NCBI RefSeq assembly: GCF_964656455.1
Contig: NC_135724.1
Location: 14,398,919 to 14,462,918, forward strand
Length of the DNA: 64,000 nt
Direction: 5' to 3'
Source of the DNA: Halichoerus grypus
Lineage: Eukaryota > Chordata > Mammalia > Carnivora > Phocidae
The notes beneath the pieces were generated by a model. The model did no database searches and was not told the DNA's origin. It was given only the letters and a program-made list of their open reading frames with translations. The translations under genes were made by a program, and so were the position numbers. Of this stretch, positions 1 through 10,535 are shown one piece after another. Each line of letters starts with the position of its first letter. Position 1 is the first letter of the stretch.

Positions 1-1619
1 CATACATTATATCAAACCAACCACCTTTGGGAATGTCTAGATGAATAAACCCCTGAGACCTCAAGCATATGAAGAGGTGGGTTCTACTGTATACATTTTA
101 TTGGAAAGCCATTGATGATCGAAGAACATAAGCAGGTGGGGCATTTAATTTCTGTCTTTCAAATGGCTTGTTTTTTGGCTCTGTTCAGGCATCATGGGTG
201 GAGTACCATTATTCCTGAACTCTTGCAGCATGGCTCCAATTTTTCGGCACAAGTTTACTTGCACAGTTGGACCAAGGGATTTTTTTTTTTTCAGGATTCA
301 CTGCCTGGGGTACCCCACTGTGTAGATCTCACTAATGATGTAGTGGTGCTTGAAAACACTCATCTCGCTAGCTGGACTTTATTACTCTAGTGTAAGATTT
401 TTGATATGATTCATATTATGATCTTTTTAGGGACAATCAGTAATATTTGGGGCAAAGTACAGAGGAGTCTCTTGAAGTCTGCAACAGCATGCATTTTCTT
501 TGTTTTTCTGGGGGTGCTCTCTTATAGTTGTCCCTGTTCTTCTAGAACGCTGCTCTAAATTCATCACTATGGGCTGTAGGGCTAGTAGCCTGTGTGAAAG
601 TTTTCTGTATTCTCCCTGTGAGTTACTGGGTTATTCCAACAAGAGTTTTCCAAAGGGGATGTTCCATTTTTAATTTGACATTTGCTTTTTGAGAATCTGG
701 AAGTAGACGATTGAATGTGAGGGTGGTAAAGGAGCATGGGCTGTAAGAAGGAGGAAAAAGAGGAGGAAGATGTCCCCTGGGAGGGGAGCAAGGATCGACC
801 TCAATCGGTGTCATCTCTATTTAAATGGGAGGACAGAGTAGCTGCTGTTGTACACTGTGGTTCAGGAAACTCCTGGTCTGATTTTTCTGGCTGAGAGACA
901 GGTCTGTGGGAGCAGTGGAGATGTGGCCTCAGGTCTATAGCAATAGATAGATGTGCTCAAGACAGTGAGAAAATAGTTGCATAAAAGGAGAGAAATCTGT
1001 AATGGGAACCTGGGTCGAGAACAAAATATATAGGAGCTGAAGGTCAGTCGTGGCAGAAACCAGCTGAAGAAAGAAACACAAGGACGACTAGGAATAACTT
1101 AGACAAGCACAATTAAATTCCAGATGTTTAAGTTGAAGACCTATAGGGAATGGGCTCGGCCAATGAGAGGATCCAAGGAGGGCCCGCCTGGGTTGTCCAC
1201 GCGCTAGACAATCTCAGAGCCTGCTCTAGAGGTGGCTGCTGAGTCATTACAGACAAACTGTAATAACACCCTCTTAGCAGTGGGATGCAATGCCCGTGCC
1301 TGTGGATGTATCCCGACTTGAGTAGGTTGATGCTATTGGGAAGACTCGTTCAAGAATATTTTGGTTTTCAATCCTGGTTGTTGTCATTTATTATATTTTC
1401 TTTATTCCACCACGTGTTCCTGTTTGCTTCACTTGACAGTTGCAGGAGGGGAGGCTGGTGTCAGCTTGGGGTGGGTGCAGACTTCCCCATCATAAGCCAT
1501 GCGGCTGCTCTGGAGGGTTCCTGCCGGTCTTCCAGGTCCACTGGTGGGTTCCCTGGCCCTCTTGATAACTAATACTCCAGTCAGATGGCTAGATTAATGC
1601 TGCTCAGAGGCTAACTCAA
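1..1619. other. Unique sequence, no gene or repeat recognised
   Basis: Apart from short T runs (near 282-292) I see no recognisable interspersed repeat, conserved protein frame or RNA gene. The open frames present are under 100 codons, have no domain and are consistent with chance. Confidence 0.5.
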
Positions 1620-1990
1620 GTCCTTGACATGTTTCATTCACAATTATGTAGATTATTTATTTTAGGAGCTTTTCTTTTAAAGGGCCAAATGGCCCTACAA
1701 ATAAATGAGCTGCTGGGCTGTGTAGAAAATATTGTTCAAATGTTGCCAAATAATTGACTTTGTAAGGGGGATATCAAGCTGCTGTTTATAAATCTGAATG
1801 TCTTAAAAGCATTCTTGCTTGCTCTCTCTGGTGTAGATGGTGTCTTAGCAAGTCCTGAGTTTTTCCAATGAACCCAATTTTAATATATGGTATTTTTGTA
1901 TGCCAAACTGGTGTCTTGTCCTTTGTATATGTGGTAATGTTGATTTTATGACTACTGTTAAAACACATTTGCTATGATTAAAATTCATAA
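1620..1990. other. AT-rich unique segment, possible conserved noncoding element
   Basis: About 370 bases of AT-rich, CpG-poor, repeat-free sequence with several TTTAT/TAAT-type words and a short inverted motif (GGGCCAAATGGCCC near 1682-1695). The composition resembles mammalian conserved noncoding elements, but conservation cannot be judged from one sequence. Confidence 0.25.
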
Positions 1991-4798
1991 AACGATTTCA
2001 AATAGACTCACGCGTTGGTTTTTTGTTGTTTTTTTTTTTCCCACCCCATGGAGAAAAAAAAAAATTGGCTGGAATTTTCATCATCAGCTACTCTAAGAAT
2101 TTTAATAGACTTAGGTAATAAAGCAACAAGGAGCTCCTGAGCCAAGAATTTTAAGCGGAGGTGACCTTCAAGTGCCTCCTCCAAGAACCCGAAGAGCGCA
2201 TTTGTAATGAGTAATAGCAAGGATGGTGTTGTAACTTGAGTTTTCATGACTTCCGGTGGCCCTACCTTTCTCCTTCTCCTGTTTAGAAATGGCATTGCGT
2301 GTGTCAGGCCCCAGATGGACCATCTTATTATACTATGTGTAGAACAACTTCACATAGGCGCTCGTGTAGTGAGAGGCAGTGTGATCTGCCTCTTGGCTCT
2401 GAATCCGGAAAGGTATCCTTCAATGCATATTTTCATCAGTGGGACAGAGAGTGTTTGGGAGAGCCTTTTTTGATAAAAGCATCCTGTCTTTCAGTAACTC
2501 TGGATCACATCAGTGAATTTCAGTTCAGTTTAGCAAGTGGCCTAATCCTTCTTAAGGGGTTATCAATGATCTGATAACGCATGCTAGTATAAGCATGACC
2601 TGGCTCTCTGGGCAATTAAAAAACAATCCCCATAGTTTTAAAAGTGTGAGATTACTGTGATTCAATACCCATTTCTTGTACCAAAAAGCAAGCTCTGTAC
2701 TAGGGAGTCCAGATCTTTGGAAATGTGAAATTTATTTCACATATTTTAGAATTTCTCATATGGATTTCTCTGATCTCAGAGTGAGCGGGCATGTGTGTGT
2801 GTGTTGGGGCCAGTAGGGATTCCCTTATAGTAACTGCTTCCGCATGCTTGAGCTTTTCTAAAAAGGGGCAGAAAGGCATTTAAGGCATCTATTAAAGACC
2901 TTAGCTTTTCCAGGTCTTAGCTCCTCCATGCCCAGGACTGGATTGTCCCTATAGCCTTATCTAGAGACTTCTCTGTAGACTTAGTGGGAATTGGGGTAAA
3001 TGACAGGGGGACACAGGAGAGCCCTGCAAGCATATCTTGCCTGGGGAGGCCCATGTTGGCAACCTCTTTCAGATGAGGCTCTATTTGGATAGCTAGTGCA
3101 AGTTTCCTGCCTCTGGGTGTAGGGTTGGAAGAAGGGGGGGGATCCTGTGTCAACTCCAAGGTCTTTGCCATTCTGGCCCCTCCCTGCCAAGGGGTACTGC
3201 GTGTGAGTAACCGAGGGTCTGGAGGGGATGGTAGAGGATGCACAGGGAGTGATTGGAGCCAGGCCCGGCATCCACTGTCCGCCACCCTCCGCCTCAGTCC
3301 TTACATCTGCGTCCCCTCCAAATGTTCGGCCAAATTTCCTGAAATGAAAGCCTGTTTACCTGCCAATGCATGAGTTTTCTCAATGCTTTTGTTTCCAGCG
3401 AGGACTCTTGAAGAGAAACCCATGTTCAGTGTACATAGTGTAGCACTAGGCTGGGGAAATGGCAGCTGCGGGGAAAGGAACTGATCCTGGAACCTGACTG
3501 AGCCTCTGCTCTTCTTTTTATAGGTTTGAAAACTTTTGCACAATTCTACTTGACCCAGAAAATGATATAGCTGTAATTGGATTCAGTCTCTCTTTCTTCC
3601 TCCTGTTCCTTGCATTCCCCATCTCTTCACACTATTTTGCTTGATAAGTGAATGTATTTATTCTTATTTGCAAGAGTAAGCGAAGGTAGAGGTGTGCATG
3701 CACGTGCACACATGCATGTGCGTTGTGTGTGTGTGCATACACATACATGTGAACATGTCATGGGCTCTTGGCACGGATTTTTTTTAAAGGTTGAAGGAGT
3801 GAAGATCTTTAGAGATAGATCAAAGTAGAGAAAAGTACACCAATTGGGCTACCAAGAAAGGAAAATTGATATGGACTCCCTTGGAAAACGAGGGGGGAGG
3901 AAGCTCTTCTCGGGTCACTCATTCCTTCTCGGGGCATTCTGGCTGCTCGCCAGACACTAGAGCTGCCCAGACGAACGAGATGGAAATGGCCGTTGTCCTC
4001 TTGGCCCTCACAGTCCTGGAGGGAAGACAGGCACTAATAAATACAGTTTCTGTCCAATGCAGGGGTACATGGTGTTTGAACGCACATGACAGGGAACAGG
4101 GCAGGCTGATCTGGTGGGTTCTGGGGAAGAGATTAGTCAGAAAGGGCAATGGCTTCTAGAATAAGCTCTGAAGGATAAATTGGGGTCAGTGAGGACCGTT
4201 TGTGAAAACACATGTAAGAAGGGATAATAAGACAGAGGAGGCATGATGCCTTTTATGGAGGCAGAACTGGCTTTTCTGGTCAGGTTCCCTGCCATTCATG
4301 TGTCGCCTTATGCCACGTCGCACTGTAATTGATGGTATTTCAGGACGACTCGCCAGTCCCCAGAAATATCCACAAAAGAGCATTTTACAAAAGCCCAGCT
4401 ACAGGGTCTATTCCACCAGTAGTTATTTTCATCAGACACCACTGTATGTGGAACCGACCCCACAGTGACTATTTCACCTTGCTGCGCCCGCAAAACGTGG
4501 CAGTTTCCCTCTGCCGGTGCCCTGTGTGGAAGGAAAGGACAGGTGGAGACTTTTGTTCCAATAGTTATGCTATTAGTTTCTGAGTTGAACAGGTTTAAAG
4601 TCTGATGCTACTGACAAAGGCTACAGATCAGCTCTAAGGTCACGTCTTGAGAAAAACATTGCCCAAGCCGTATTTGTGATAGTTGTAGGCATTATATGAA
4701 AAAGGTTTTGTGGTTAAATAACCTGGGAAAACACTGGGTTAAACAGGGATTTTTTTTTTTAATTGTAGAACTTTCTAGAGCCTTTAACATGTGTGGCA
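1991..4798. other. Unique sequence with short low-complexity patches
   Basis: There are T/A homopolymer runs at 2029-2063. An alternating purine-pyrimidine patch (TG, CA and TGCA words) lies at about 3690-3756 and could adopt Z-DNA. No gene or interspersed repeat is recognised, and the open frames are 60-120 codons without any domain. Confidence 0.5.
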
Positions 4799-5262
4799 TG
4801 TCCTCTTGAGAAACAGAACCAATAGGATGTGTGTGTGTACACTATATGTTTATATATGAGAATATACAGGTGTGTATAAATCTATCATATTAGGGTATGT
4901 ATCTATCTATAAAGAGATTTATTTTAAGGAATTGGCTCATGTACCTGTAGAAGTTGGCAATCTTCAGAGCAGGCCAGTAGGCTGCAGACCCAGAGAAGGG
5001 CTGTTGCTGCAGCTTGAGTCCAAAACCAAATGCTGGCAGAATTCCCTCTTCCTCGGAGGTCACTATTTTTTCTCTTAAGGTCTTCAACTTAGTGAATAGA
5101 CCCACCCACATTAGGGAAAACAATGAGCTTTATTCAAAGTCCACTGATTTAACTGTTAACCTCATCTACAAAATACCTTCACAGCAACATCCAGGCCAGT
5201 GTTTGACCAAATATCTAGGCATCATGGCCTATCCCAGTTGACACATAAAATTAACCATCACA
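4799..5262 (-). mobile_element. Solo LTR of ERVL type (MLT2-like), antisense
   Basis: The plus strand runs from a TCCTCTTGAGAAACAGAACC-type end to a TGACACATAAAATTAACCATCACA-type end. This is the reverse of the familiar ERVL LTR that begins TGTGATGGTTAATTTTATGTGTC. Middle landmarks are GAGATTTATTTTAAGGAATTGGCTC and a GACCCACCCACATTAGGG stretch. No retroviral gag, pol or env sequence is attached, so it is a solo LTR. A second copy in the opposite direction lies at 18,559-19,012. The MLT2 subfamily name is from memory. Confidence 0.8.
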
Positions 5263-5451
5263 GTATGCTAAAGGGCCTTGCAAATCTGGAAAAAGGAAAC
5301 ATAATACATATCACTTCCTCCCAATTTATGTGAGTAAAGAATTCATTGTTTGCAGAACACCTATTAACATCTGGTAAAACAGTTTGGAGACTATTGGCCT
5401 TGAATAATGATTCACAATTTTGTCTTGCTCCAGATAATCAAAATATGGCCA

Positions 5452-5485
<34 letters not shown>

Positions 5486-6139
5486 TATGCAGTGCTTACT
5501 TTTTATGTAATAAGATTAAACCATTACTCATGTTTGCTTTTTAAGACAATAACATGTAAATGTAAAATAACCCAATACTTTTATTAGATTTACTTTCATG
5601 TTATATTGTAATTTGCAAGCTAAAATTCCATGCACTGCACACATTACTGATGAAATGTTCTCATATTAGCAAATTATGGGGGAAATATGTATACATCTGC
5701 TTTAGTAATAAGGGAATGGATGATTCATACTTGAACACAGTGCATACATACCAGAGTAATTTTGGAAAATTACAGCCTAAAAATTCATAAATATTCATTA
5801 CTATATGCTATGGGGTTAAAAACAACTCACAACAAACTAAATTGATAATGATGAACAAAACTAACAATAATTTGCTGTTAAGAAGCAGAAGAGCGGCAAT
5901 TAAAAAACATGATTATTCAAGGCAGTACTGATAATTAATATGTATCCTTCCCCCAGATTGTAGGAATCCAATTACTTGCATATGCACACATGTAACTGGA
6001 ACCTTGCAGTATTAGTAAAATACTGAACTGGAGCCATGCCTACATTCTCCAAAGTCTAAAAAGCACTGATTTTAGTTTAAAAATACCAAATGTAGCAAAA
6101 CATATATAGACAGTTATTAATGAGTTGATCTCATTCAAA
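5263..6139. other. AT-rich unique sequence with A19 and (TA)n
   Basis: The stretch is strongly AT-rich. An A run at 5451-5469 continues directly into (TA)n to about 5488. This could be the tail of a decayed retroposon, but nothing upstream looks like a SINE or L1 body. No gene is seen. Confidence 0.5.
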
Positions 6140-6235
6140 TTAAGAAAAAGTTTTAGGATTGTCAAGGGCAGCCCATTAGGAAGATTCGCTGGCCCTGCGG
6201 TGGGCCGAGGGCCATACTTTGAGAACCACTACATA
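6140..6235. mobile_element. hAT-type DNA transposon end (MER5-like remnant)
   Basis: The segment ends with ACTTTGAGAACCACTAC, the terminal signature of MER5-type non-autonomous hAT-Charlie elements, preceded by a GGGCC-rich section. Only about 100 bases remain. The family assignment is tentative. Confidence 0.4.
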
Positions 6236-6371
6236 GAGGATTAGGCAAACAAAGGAATTTATGAATATATGCAAAACACATAAATTAAAAAATTATTTTA
6301 TTTCATAGAAAATCATTTTAATAGAAATATAAATTTCGTGGAATAAAATCAATAGTTGTAATAATTACTTT

Positions 6372-6815
6372 TTTAAAAAAGATTTTATTTAGAGGGGCGC
6401 CTGGGTGGCTCAGTTGTTAGGCGTCTGCCTTCGGCTCGGGTCATGATCGCAGGGTCCTGGGATCGAGCCCCGCATCGGGCTCCCTGCTCGGCGGGAAGCC
6501 TGCTTCTCCCTCCCTCACCCCCCCTGCTTGTGTTCCCTCTCTCGCTGTGTCTCTCTCTGTCAAATAAATAAATAAAATCTTTAAAAAAAAAAAGATTTTA
6601 TTTAGAGAGAAAGCACGCGCCCATGTGTATGCATGCTCGAGCATGGCGGGGGTAGGGGCTGTGGTGTGCAGAGGGAAAGGGAGAGAGGAAATCTCAAGCA
6701 GACTCCCTGCTGAACATGGAGCCTGATGCAGGGCTCCATCTCACTACCCTGAGATCATGAACCCGAGCCAAAATCAAGAGTCGGATGCTTAACCGACTGA
6801 GCCACCCAGGTGTCC
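6372..6815 (-). mobile_element. Can-SINE (antisense), split by a younger SINE
   Basis: This is a tRNA-Lys-derived carnivore SINE in reverse orientation. Its tail gives TTTTTAAAAAAGATTTTATTTAGAG at the left. The body has CAAGCAGACTCCCTGCTGA-type words and the head ends GAGCCACCCAGGTGTCC at 6815. It is interrupted by the sense SINE at 6395-6587. The outer target-site duplication is TGTAATAATTACTTT at 6357-6371 and 6817-6831, a perfect 15-base match that confirms the boundaries. Confidence 0.93.
6395..6587 (+). mobile_element. Can-SINE (sense), nested in another SINE
   Basis: The element starts GGGCGCCTGGGTGGCTCAGT and continues with the tRNA-like head, a CT-rich body and the tail AAATAAATAAATAAAATCTTT plus A run. 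It is flanked by a 20-base perfect duplication (six A, then GATTTTATTTAGAG) at 6375-6394 and 6588-6607, inside the tail of the antisense SINE. It is therefore the younger of the two insertions. The clean head suggests a young copy. Confidence 0.95.
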
Positions 6816-6831
6816 ATGTAATAATTACTTT

Positions 6832-7263
6832 CAATATACTCAATGCATAAGCAATGTAAGGGCTATCTATGCTTCTATAAATTTCTATCAGTTTATATAA
6901 ACTTTAAACACAATTGGCCCCACTGCACAGTTAAGTTCCCTGTTAAATTACATCCCCCACCCCCACCATTTAGGACAAATCACACCTCCTTCCTAGCTTT
7001 ATGTCAGACAACAAAGAAATGGTCCTGATTTTACCCCATTCTAATGTGCCTCATTCCCCAGCCATCAGAAGGGTAACATTCATTCCAAAGTAGAAGCTTT
7101 GCACTTCCTCAAATTTCAGCCCAGCTCCTCTAGCCTTTTCCAGAGCAAATACTTGGTGGCTTTTATTTCTATGGAAACCATTATTAATTTCAGAATGACT
7201 TCAGTTTATATAGTTCTGAAACATGGTGTTCTGCTTTAAAAAAAAAAAAAAAAAAAGAGGATA
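6832..7263. other. Unique sequence ending in an A18 run
   Basis: A C-rich patch (CATCCCCCACCCCCACC) lies near 6951-6966 and an A run at about 7238-7256 sits directly before the next SINE. No gene is recognised. Confidence 0.5.
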
Positions 7264-7378
7264 GGGATGCCTGGCTGGCTCAGTCAGTAGAGCATGTGAC
7301 TCATGATCTCGGGGTTGTGAGTTCAAGCCCCATGTTGGGTGTAGAGATTACTTAAAAATAAAATCTTAAAAAAAAAAG
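7264..7378 (+). mobile_element. Short tRNA-Lys-derived carnivore SINE
   Basis: This is a compact SINE with a tRNA-like head. An A-box-like TGGCTCAGTCAG is at 7276-7287 and a B-box-like AGTTCAAGCCC at 7320-7330 (one mismatch to GGTTCRANNCC). GTTGGGTGTAGAGATTACTT and an A-rich tail follow. It lacks the long CT-rich body of the other copies, so it belongs to an older, shorter subfamily shared with the copy at 12,031. The tRNA homology is to the head only; it is not a functional tRNA gene. Confidence 0.88.
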
Positions 7379-7504
7379 GATTGAATATGTAAATTTTGGA
7401 GAAGTAGAATTAGTGGATGTGTGACTACCTGGGAAAAGACTTCCTATAAGAGAATTTGAACACGGTACCACTGAGGGAGGGGATCGGGTTAATCCTGCCC
7501 TGGA

Positions 7505-7605
7505 TTTATCCTGATAGACCTATCTGTGCCTGACACTCAGCACTGCACCCCCGAGCACTCAGAGGAGTGATGGAGGCTCGGTGAGTATTTGCTGAATGAA
7601 TGAGG
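7505..7605 (+). mobile_element. L2 3-prime end fragment
   Basis: TGCCTGACACTCAGCACTGC, then GGTGAGTATTTGCTGAATGAATGA, matches the 3-prime end of the ancient L2 LINE (the ...CTCAATAAATGTTTGTTGAATGAATGA pattern). It is heavily decayed. Confidence 0.6.
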
Positions 7606-8159
7606 GTATGAGTCATTTCGTCTGCTGGGATGGCTCGGCACGGTCAGGTTCGGATGCACTGCCGATTTTGGAATACCCAAGGGGGCTGGGATTCTCTTCT
7701 TTGCAGATCTGATCACTTTCCGCACTTAGATTCTTGCTACTGCTGTGGGGAATAGTTTGCTTTCTCTTTCCTGCCCATCAAGCTCATTTTAATGAGCTGC
7801 TCCTGTTCAGCTGTCTTCCTACAATACAGTCATTTTCTCTTCCTTAAAATGTTCATGCTTGAGGCTGACTGCCTTGGTGACTTCACTTGTTAATCAGAAT
7901 GAACTGATGTCACGTCTATTCCAGCCCTCTCACTTGACCATCTGCAGATGTTGTGCATTCCCCATAGCCCATTGGCACACAGGACGGCGCTTGATTTTGT
8001 TGTCTTTAATTATGGTGTGTGGTGTGTGTGTGTGAGGAGGGAGAGGGCAGGGCCGGGAGTCGGGGGAGACAGGTGAGGCTGCTGGGGTGGGACATGTAAG
8101 GGGGCGCTCACTCTGAGGGGCATCCGCTGCCTCGGCCTGGTCCCGGCTCTGGGAGGAGC
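7606..8159. other. Unique sequence with an 8-base-arm palindrome
   Basis: No gene or interspersed repeat is recognised. AGCTCATTTTAATGAGCT at 7781-7798 is an inverted repeat with 8-base arms and a TT centre. From about 8035 the sequence becomes GC-rich and G-rich before the minisatellite. Confidence 0.5.
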
Positions 8160-8445
8160 AAGGGAGGATATGTGTGAGTGTGACTGTGTGTGTGTGTGAG
8201 TGTGAGAGTGTGAATAGATGAGCGTGAGCACGGATGTATGGGTGTGTGTAAGTATGTGAGCATGAGTGTGCATCAGTGTGTGAGAGTGCAGGTGTGAGCA
8301 TGAGTGTGCATCGGTGTGTGGGAGTGCAGGTGTGAGCATGAGTGTGCATCGGTGTGTGAGAGTGCAGGTGTGAGCATGAGTGTGCGAGTGTGGGTATGTG
8401 TGAGCATGAGTGTGCATCGCTGAGTGTGTGTGAGGGCGATGAGTA
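8160..8445. repeat. GTGA-rich minisatellite with 38-bp period
   Basis: The tract opens with degenerate TGTGTGAG repeats. Three clean 38-base units at 8258-8295, 8296-8333 and 8334-8371 then start GAGCATGAGTGTGCATC and differ from each other by one or two bases. A shortened 30-base unit (8372-8401) and a partial unit from 8402 follow. The high identity of the units implies recent expansion and probable length polymorphism. Long histidine/threonine-rich open frames on the minus strand are products of this repetition, not genes. Confidence 0.93.
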
Positions 8446-8781
8446 GTGACTGTACTGGATTTAAGGTGGCGCCAGATACATGTCGGTTTCCCCAACAGTT
8501 GCACACAGTGTGGGCTCTGCACACAGTAGGTGCTCAGGAAACACTGAGTGTGCTCAAGTAGAAAATAATCCAAATTATAAGGTGATACCTTATCTTTCCA
8601 GTGAGAAGTTCTTAAAAAAAAAATGCAGTTTAGGTCAACTTGAATATATAAACTTTTATAGGCATAGATATCAAATGTCTGCTTTAAATATAATTTACCT
8701 TATTGTACAATATATTTTCAATCTTAGGTGCCTTTTAAAAAAAAATTCTATCAGGTGACCTCTATACAAATTTAAAACTAG

Positions 8782-8991
8782 GGACACCTGGGTGGCTCAG
8801 TTGTTAAGCGTCTGCCTTCTGCTCAGGTCATGAGCCCAGGGTCCTGGGATCGAGTCTTGCGTTGGGCGCCCCGCTCGGCGGGGAGCCTGCTTCTCCCTCT
8901 CCCACTCCCCTGCTTGTGTTCCCTCTCTTGCTGGGTCTCTCTCTGTCAAATAAATAAATAAAATATTTTTAAAAAACTAAAAAAAAAAAAA
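8782..8991 (+). mobile_element. Can-SINE (sense)
   Basis: The head is GGGACACCTGGGTGGCTCAG, followed by a body containing CTTGTGTTCCCTCTCTTGCT and an AAATAAATAAATAAAAT tail with a long A run. The target-site duplication AAAACTAG is at 8774-8781 and 8992-8999. It appears inserted at the edge of a decayed MIR. Confidence 0.94.
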
Positions 8992-8997
8992 AAAACT

Positions 8998-9125
8998 AGC
9001 AATTTCCTCATTTTACCATGGAGATGATCATAATAGTACATGATTTATAGGGTTGTTGTGAGGGTTAAAACATTTAATGCAAATAAAGGACTTAGAACAG
9101 CGCCTGGTATGCTGTGAGGTCTCAT
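8998..9125 (+). mobile_element. MIR fragment
   Basis: CAATTTCCTCATTTTACCATGGAGATGATCATAATAGTA, then GGGTTGTTGTGAGG and ACTTAGAACAGCGCCTGGTA, follow the 3-prime half of the mammalian-wide interspersed repeat. Confidence 0.85.
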
Positions 9126-9918
9126 CCAAGGACTGTGCATGCCTGCCTGTGTGTGGGCATCTGCGTTTCTAGTCCACGTGCCTAATCCAGTAGAGCTTTG
9201 TTATTCAAAGTATATAAACCTCATAACAGGAAAGACAATAAGGATGTGAAAATTTGGGCTACTTTCTCCTTTTGGAGGGGTCATTTTTTGAAGTAAACGA
9301 TCTTATCTTTTCTTTGGGCATATATAGTAACTGTCAGGTAACTGTCACTGACTCCACTTTGGAAAAGACCTGCATTCAAATTTCAGTGGAAGGTTCTAGA
9401 AATGTAAGGTGAAAGGTGTGAGCAGGTGTGAGCATGAGTGTGCTATGAGGCTATGGAAAAAGGCAATTGGGAGACAAAGCCTCTAGAAAATAACAATGAC
9501 GAACTCTTTGTGCAAATATGACTCCCTTTGTTTCTTAAAATTTTTCATGCCTTTGGGTGAAGTTTTTTTCCCTCTTTTCCCTTTTTCCCAAACAAAAAGT
9601 CTGTTTCATTACAGTCTTCACTTTGCTCTTCAAGACTGAGTGACTTTAGGTGCATTTAATTCTACTGGATTTATTTGAGGAGCTCAAGAACTAATTTATT
9701 TATTCTATTTATTTTTACAGCATGCCCATTACCCAGGGATTCTGGGCACATATAAATGATCTGCTTGGGACTGGCAAACAAGAACTGGTGATAAATGGAC
9801 AGTGAGCACACCGTCTGAAAGCATTAGTCAAAAGGATTCTTCCCTTCCAGAAATGCTTGGTTAAGCAGGTTGGTCTTTCAGTTTTCTTGGATCTTGACAT
9901 TTTATGTTCACATTGTTG
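9126..9918. other. Unique sequence
   Basis: No gene or interspersed repeat is recognised. A copy of the minisatellite core GCAGGTGTGAGCATGAGTGTGC lies at 9422-9443, about 1 kb from the array (reported as a finding). Confidence 0.5.
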
Positions 9919-9945
9919 CTTTTCTTTTTTTTTTCTTTTTTCTTT

Positions 9946-9982
<37 letters not shown>

Positions 9983-10016
9983 TTTCTTTCTTTCTTTTTC
10001 TTTCTTTCTTTCTTTC
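9919..10016. repeat. 98-bp uninterrupted polypyrimidine tract, (TTTC)n
   Basis: Every base on the plus strand from 9919 to 10,016 is T or C, mostly TTTC units with short T-run interruptions. Long tracts of this kind can form triplex DNA and are usually length-polymorphic. Phenylalanine/serine-rich open frames here are artefacts of the repeat. Confidence 0.95.
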
Positions 10017-10439
10017 ACAAATACAACAAGAAGAAAGAGGTTCCTGGGTGAAGGTGGGCAGAGAGGGGCCCCTTGCGGGGCAGTTGGGGGGGGACCCAGA
10101 GGTGGGGGAGGTGCCGCCCAGCCATTAGGCAAAGGCCTGGGCTCTGTCCCCTGGAGGTCTATTCACAAAGGGGAAGGTTCTGGGTGGATGATTCTGCATG
10201 TCCTCAAAAGGTCATGGAGTTTCAACCCAGGTTCAAGGCAAAAAAAAAAGAAAGATGCTGGTCCCCCCAAGGGCAGGTCAGGAAGGAGCACACTGAAGAA
10301 GAACCAAAATTGAAGACCTCCTAAGTTTCCCACTCAGGAGAAAAGCACGAACAGTGACATGATCAAAGAGGATCCAGAATGCTGTTTGGGTTGCTCCCTT
10401 GATTCCCTCCTCAGCTGAGGAGACCCGTCGGACACCACA
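10017..10439. other. Unique sequence, G-rich at 10,077-10,115
   Basis: A GGGGGGGGGACCC-type G run near 10,086 followed by GGTGGGGGAGG is the only notable feature. No gene is recognised. Confidence 0.45.
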
Positions 10440-10535
10440 TTGTCCCTGCCGCTTGCTGTCAGCCTTTGAGCAGGTCACCTCATCTCTCTAGACCTCCGTA
10501 TTCTTATCCAAAAAATGAGAAAGTTGGCCTGCAGA
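10440..10535 (+). mobile_element. MIR fragment
   Basis: TTTGAGCAGGTCACCTCATC, TCTAGACCTCCGTATTCTTA and a CAAAAAATGAGAAAGTTGG section match the MIR central-to-3-prime region. Confidence 0.65.

Noticed and set aside
7264..7378. tRNA-Lys-like head as a possible functional tRNA gene
   Set aside because: A- and B-box-like words are present, but the acceptor stem does not close and an A-rich SINE tail follows. It is a SINE.
8035..8160. Possible CpG island promoter
   Set aside because: The stretch is GC-rich but short, with modest CpG density, and it merges into a minisatellite. No transcript or exon evidence follows it.
8258..8401. Regularly spaced repeats resembling a CRISPR array
   Set aside because: The 38-base units are head-to-tail tandem repeats with no unique spacers, and the genome is mammalian.
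8010..8573. Long minus-strand open frame (187 codons) rich in His, Thr and Ser, with companion frames
   Set aside because: It is a direct translation of the GTGA-rich minisatellite. Alternative frames are equally open and the amino acid pattern follows the DNA period. It is not a gene.
9857..10313. Phenylalanine-rich open frames and their lysine-rich antisense
   Set aside because: They are produced by the (TTTC)n tract.
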